A DNA stretch of 7,396 nucleotides, from contig JAEWAA010000191.1 of assembly GCA_023391955.1 (NCBI GenBank), forward strand, positions 1-7,396, in the 5' to 3' direction. Below the pieces are notes generated by a model. It searched no databases. It worked only from the letters and a program-made list of their open reading frames with translations, and had not been told where the DNA came from. Of this stretch, positions 5,611 to 7,396 are shown piece after piece. Position 1 is the first letter of the stretch. Every line of letters starts with the position of its first letter. The translations under genes and the position numbers were made by a program. This DNA comes from Bacillota bacterium. Its GTDB lineage: Bacteria; Bacillota; Bacilli; Paenibacillales; NBRC-103111.

Positions 5611-7396
5611 ATGACACTATTCATGATGCGTAACAGTATGAAAGCCAAGGCGAATTTCAGCAGCCTCCCGGGAGGGTGGAAGCAGGCGGGAAGCGTGCGC
5701 TTCCTGCTGTTCGCGTTGTTTGCGGTGCTTTTGTATTGGCTTCTGGCCGACAAGCTGGTGCCCAAAACCTACGATATCGTGCCCAATACCCCGGCAAGCA
5801 GCACCATCCGGGCGCCCCAGCAGTTCCCGTTGGAGAAGGAAACCCAAAAAGCCAGGGACGAGGCTGCCGCCAAGGTCACGCCTGTCTATAAAGTGATTTC
5901 CCTGCGCAATGACACGCTGATCGATGCGCTCTACGAGAAGCTGATTGCCAACAATGCCAATTCCAGCTTAGCCCAGGAAACCAAAACCAGCCTGTACAAG
6001 GATTTGTTTCCGTCGGTGATGAGTGACTTTATCCAGCAGACCGTAAGCGGCATGGGCCGCAACAGTCTCTACGGCGCCAAGCTCCAGGAGGAAACCGGCG
6101 CCAAAATGAAGGAGCAGATCTACAAGATTCCCGAGGAGGCGTATTACAAGCTGCCTCTTCTCTCCAAAGAGGACCTGGCCGCCATGCAGCCGGTTACCCT
6201 GGAAATCGTTCAAAGGCTGATGAACGAGCAAATTTCGGATGCGGCTACTGCACGCTCCAAGGTAACGGAGCTGGTCAATTCCTCCAACCTGACGAAGAAT
6301 ACACAGCGGGAGCTGGTCCAGGAGATCGCCCGCTTTGCCATCACCCCCAATTCCTTCTTTGATGCGGATGCCACGGATAAGGCCAAGGCGGAAGCCAGAG
6401 AAGCCACTCCCCAGGTTGTGATCGAGAAGGGGGATGTGATTGTGGCCGAGGGGGATATGATATCCGAGGAGATCTACCAGCGTCTGGCCAAGCTGGATTT
6501 GTTGAAGGACAAGGGGACCCATTGGCCGCAAATCGGACTTTGGCTTATGGTTGCCCTGATTATGGTGGGGTTGTACGCATATCTGGAGCATACAGGCTCT
6601 CTGGCAGGCCGCAACAATGCGCAGCTTCTGATGCTGGGCTCCATCATGTTTGTCAATTATCTGGTCATGAAGCTGGTGGCGCTGGGGCAAACCCTGGATT
6701 ATCCGTTTATCGGCTTCTTGGCGCCGGTATCCCTGGGGACCATGCTGCTGGTGCTTTTGATGAACGACCGTCTGGCTTTTGTGGTTTCCATTCTGACCAG
6801 CATCGTTGCCAGTGTGATCTTCAACAACCAGCCGGAGTTTCTGTTCGATTTCCGGTACGGGTTTTTGTCCATTGTCATTTGCTTCGCAGCGGTTTATTCC
6901 CTGCATAAGGCCAGCCAGCGCTCCTCCATTTTGAAGGCGGGTACCATTGTCTCCCTCTTCGGGCTGGTGGGAATGCTGATCCTGTTCCTGCTGGACAGCC
7001 ATTATACGGTGAAGGACATCGCCTTTGCCAGCGCCTTTACCATTGCGGGCGGCCTGATTACGGCCATCTTCGTCATCGGGCTGATGCCAGTGTTCGAAAC
7101 GGCCTTCGGCATTCTCTCGCCCCTGAAGCTGGTGGAGCTGTCCAATCCGAACCACCCGCTTCTGCGGAAGCTGCTGACGGAAACCCCGGGTACCTACCAT
7201 CACAGCATTATGGTGGGCAATCTGGCGGAAGCGGCTGCGGAGGCGGTGAAGGCCGACGGGCTTTTGTGCCGGGTAGGCTCGTATTATCATGACATCGGCA
7301 AAACCAAACGGCCCAGCTATTTCATTGAGAACCAGCAGAATATCGAGAATCCCCATGACAGCATCGCGCCATCCTTAAGCACCTCCATCATTGTGG
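5611..7396 (+). CDS. pgpH: PgpH (YqfF), membrane HD-domain c-di-AMP phosphodiesterase, 3' end missing
   Basis: The open frame runs to the right edge without a stop, giving 595 residues of a protein that has about 711 in B. subtilis. PgpH hydrolyses cyclic di-AMP to pApA. Order seen: a short basic cytosolic start; a first membrane helix at about 31-47 (FLLFALFAVLLYWLLA); an outward 7TMR-HDED-type domain at about 50-300, rich in charged helices and ending in VVIEKGDVIVAEGDMISEEIY; a bundle of hydrophobic helices at about 309-505; then the HD domain from about 507. The HD domain shows TYHHSIMVGNLAEAAAEA with His530 and His531, and the diagnostic YYHDIGKTKRP with His560 and Asp561. The remaining metal ligands lie beyond the window. 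AAGGA at 5601-5605, five bases upstream, favours the ATG at 5611. ATGs at 5623 and 5626 are possible alternatives. The gene order phoH-pgpH is conserved in related bacteria. Confidence 0.93.
   Translation, partial: MTLFMMRNSMKAKANFSSLPGGWKQAGSVRFLLFALFAVLLYWLLADKLVPKTYDIVPNTPASSTIRAPQQFPLEKETQKARDEAAAKVTPVYKVISLRNDTLIDALYEKLIANNANSSLAQETKTSLYKDLFPSVMSDFIQQTVSGMGRNSLYGAKLQEETGAKMKEQIYKIPEEAYYKLPLLSKEDLAAMQPVTLEIVQRLMNEQISDAATARSKVTELVNSSNLTKNTQRELVQEIARFAITPNSFFDADATDKAKAEAREATPQVVIEKGDVIVAEGDMISEEIYQRLAKLDLLKDKGTHWPQIGLWLMVALIMVGLYAYLEHTGSLAGRNNAQLLMLGSIMFVNYLVMKLVALGQTLDYPFIGFLAPVSLGTMLLVLLMNDRLAFVVSILTSIVASVIFNNQPEFLFDFRYGFLSIVICFAAVYSLHKASQRSSILKAGTIVSLFGLVGMLILFLLDSHYTVKDIAFASAFTIAGGLITAIFVIGLMPVFETAFGILSPLKLVELSNPNHPLLRKLLTETPGTYHHSIMVGNLAEAAAEAVKADGLLCRVGSYYHDIGKTKRPSYFIENQQNIENPHDSIAPSLSTSIIV

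Noticed and set aside
5968..7356. A 462-codon open frame on the minus strand across pgpH
   Set aside because: The plus strand encodes unmistakable PgpH motifs including the HD signature. The antisense product is a low-complexity His/Gln/Gly-rich sequence typical of a shadow frame.

Overview
The window looks like chromosomal DNA of an endospore-forming member of the Bacillota, most likely Paenibacillaceae. The evidence is a yqfC-yqfD-phoH-pgpH gene order matching that of Bacillus subtilis, strong AGGAG-type ribosome binding sites, genes that are richer in G+C than those of Bacillus, and an intergenic repeat that resembles ones I recall from Paenibacillus. The species assignment is inference. 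All recognised genes are on the plus strand.

Positions 1-319 have no confident gene. They hold a credible sigma-A promoter (159-187) and a leader of about 125 nt. Positions 320-2686 are a ferrous-iron uptake operon: feoA, then a FeoB that is divided between two genes. The first gene (571-1311) encodes the cytosolic G-protein half. The second (1280-2686) encodes the membrane permease half and has its own ribosome binding site inside the end of the first. The three genes overlap and are probably translationally coupled.

Positions 2687-3055 are intergenic. They contain the most unusual structure in the window: four copies of a 20-bp element, two inverted and two direct, spaced exactly 50 bp apart within each pair and mirror-symmetric about one centre (position 2834). 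The inner two copies form a very stable hairpin that probably also ends the feo transcript. Just after the array is a good candidate sporulation sigma-E promoter, 61 bases before yqfC.

Positions 3056-7396 hold yqfC, yqfD, phoH and the first 595 codons of pgpH, which runs off the right edge. YqfC and YqfD are sporulation proteins of the mother cell, PhoH is a P-loop ATPase linked to RNA metabolism, and PgpH is a membrane c-di-AMP phosphodiesterase. In related genomes the cluster continues with ybeY, dgkA and era. I see no new defence system, CRISPR array, RNA gene or insertion sequence. The points most worth a second look are the repeat array, the split FeoB with altered conserved cysteines, and two genes whose true starts differ from the first available ATG.
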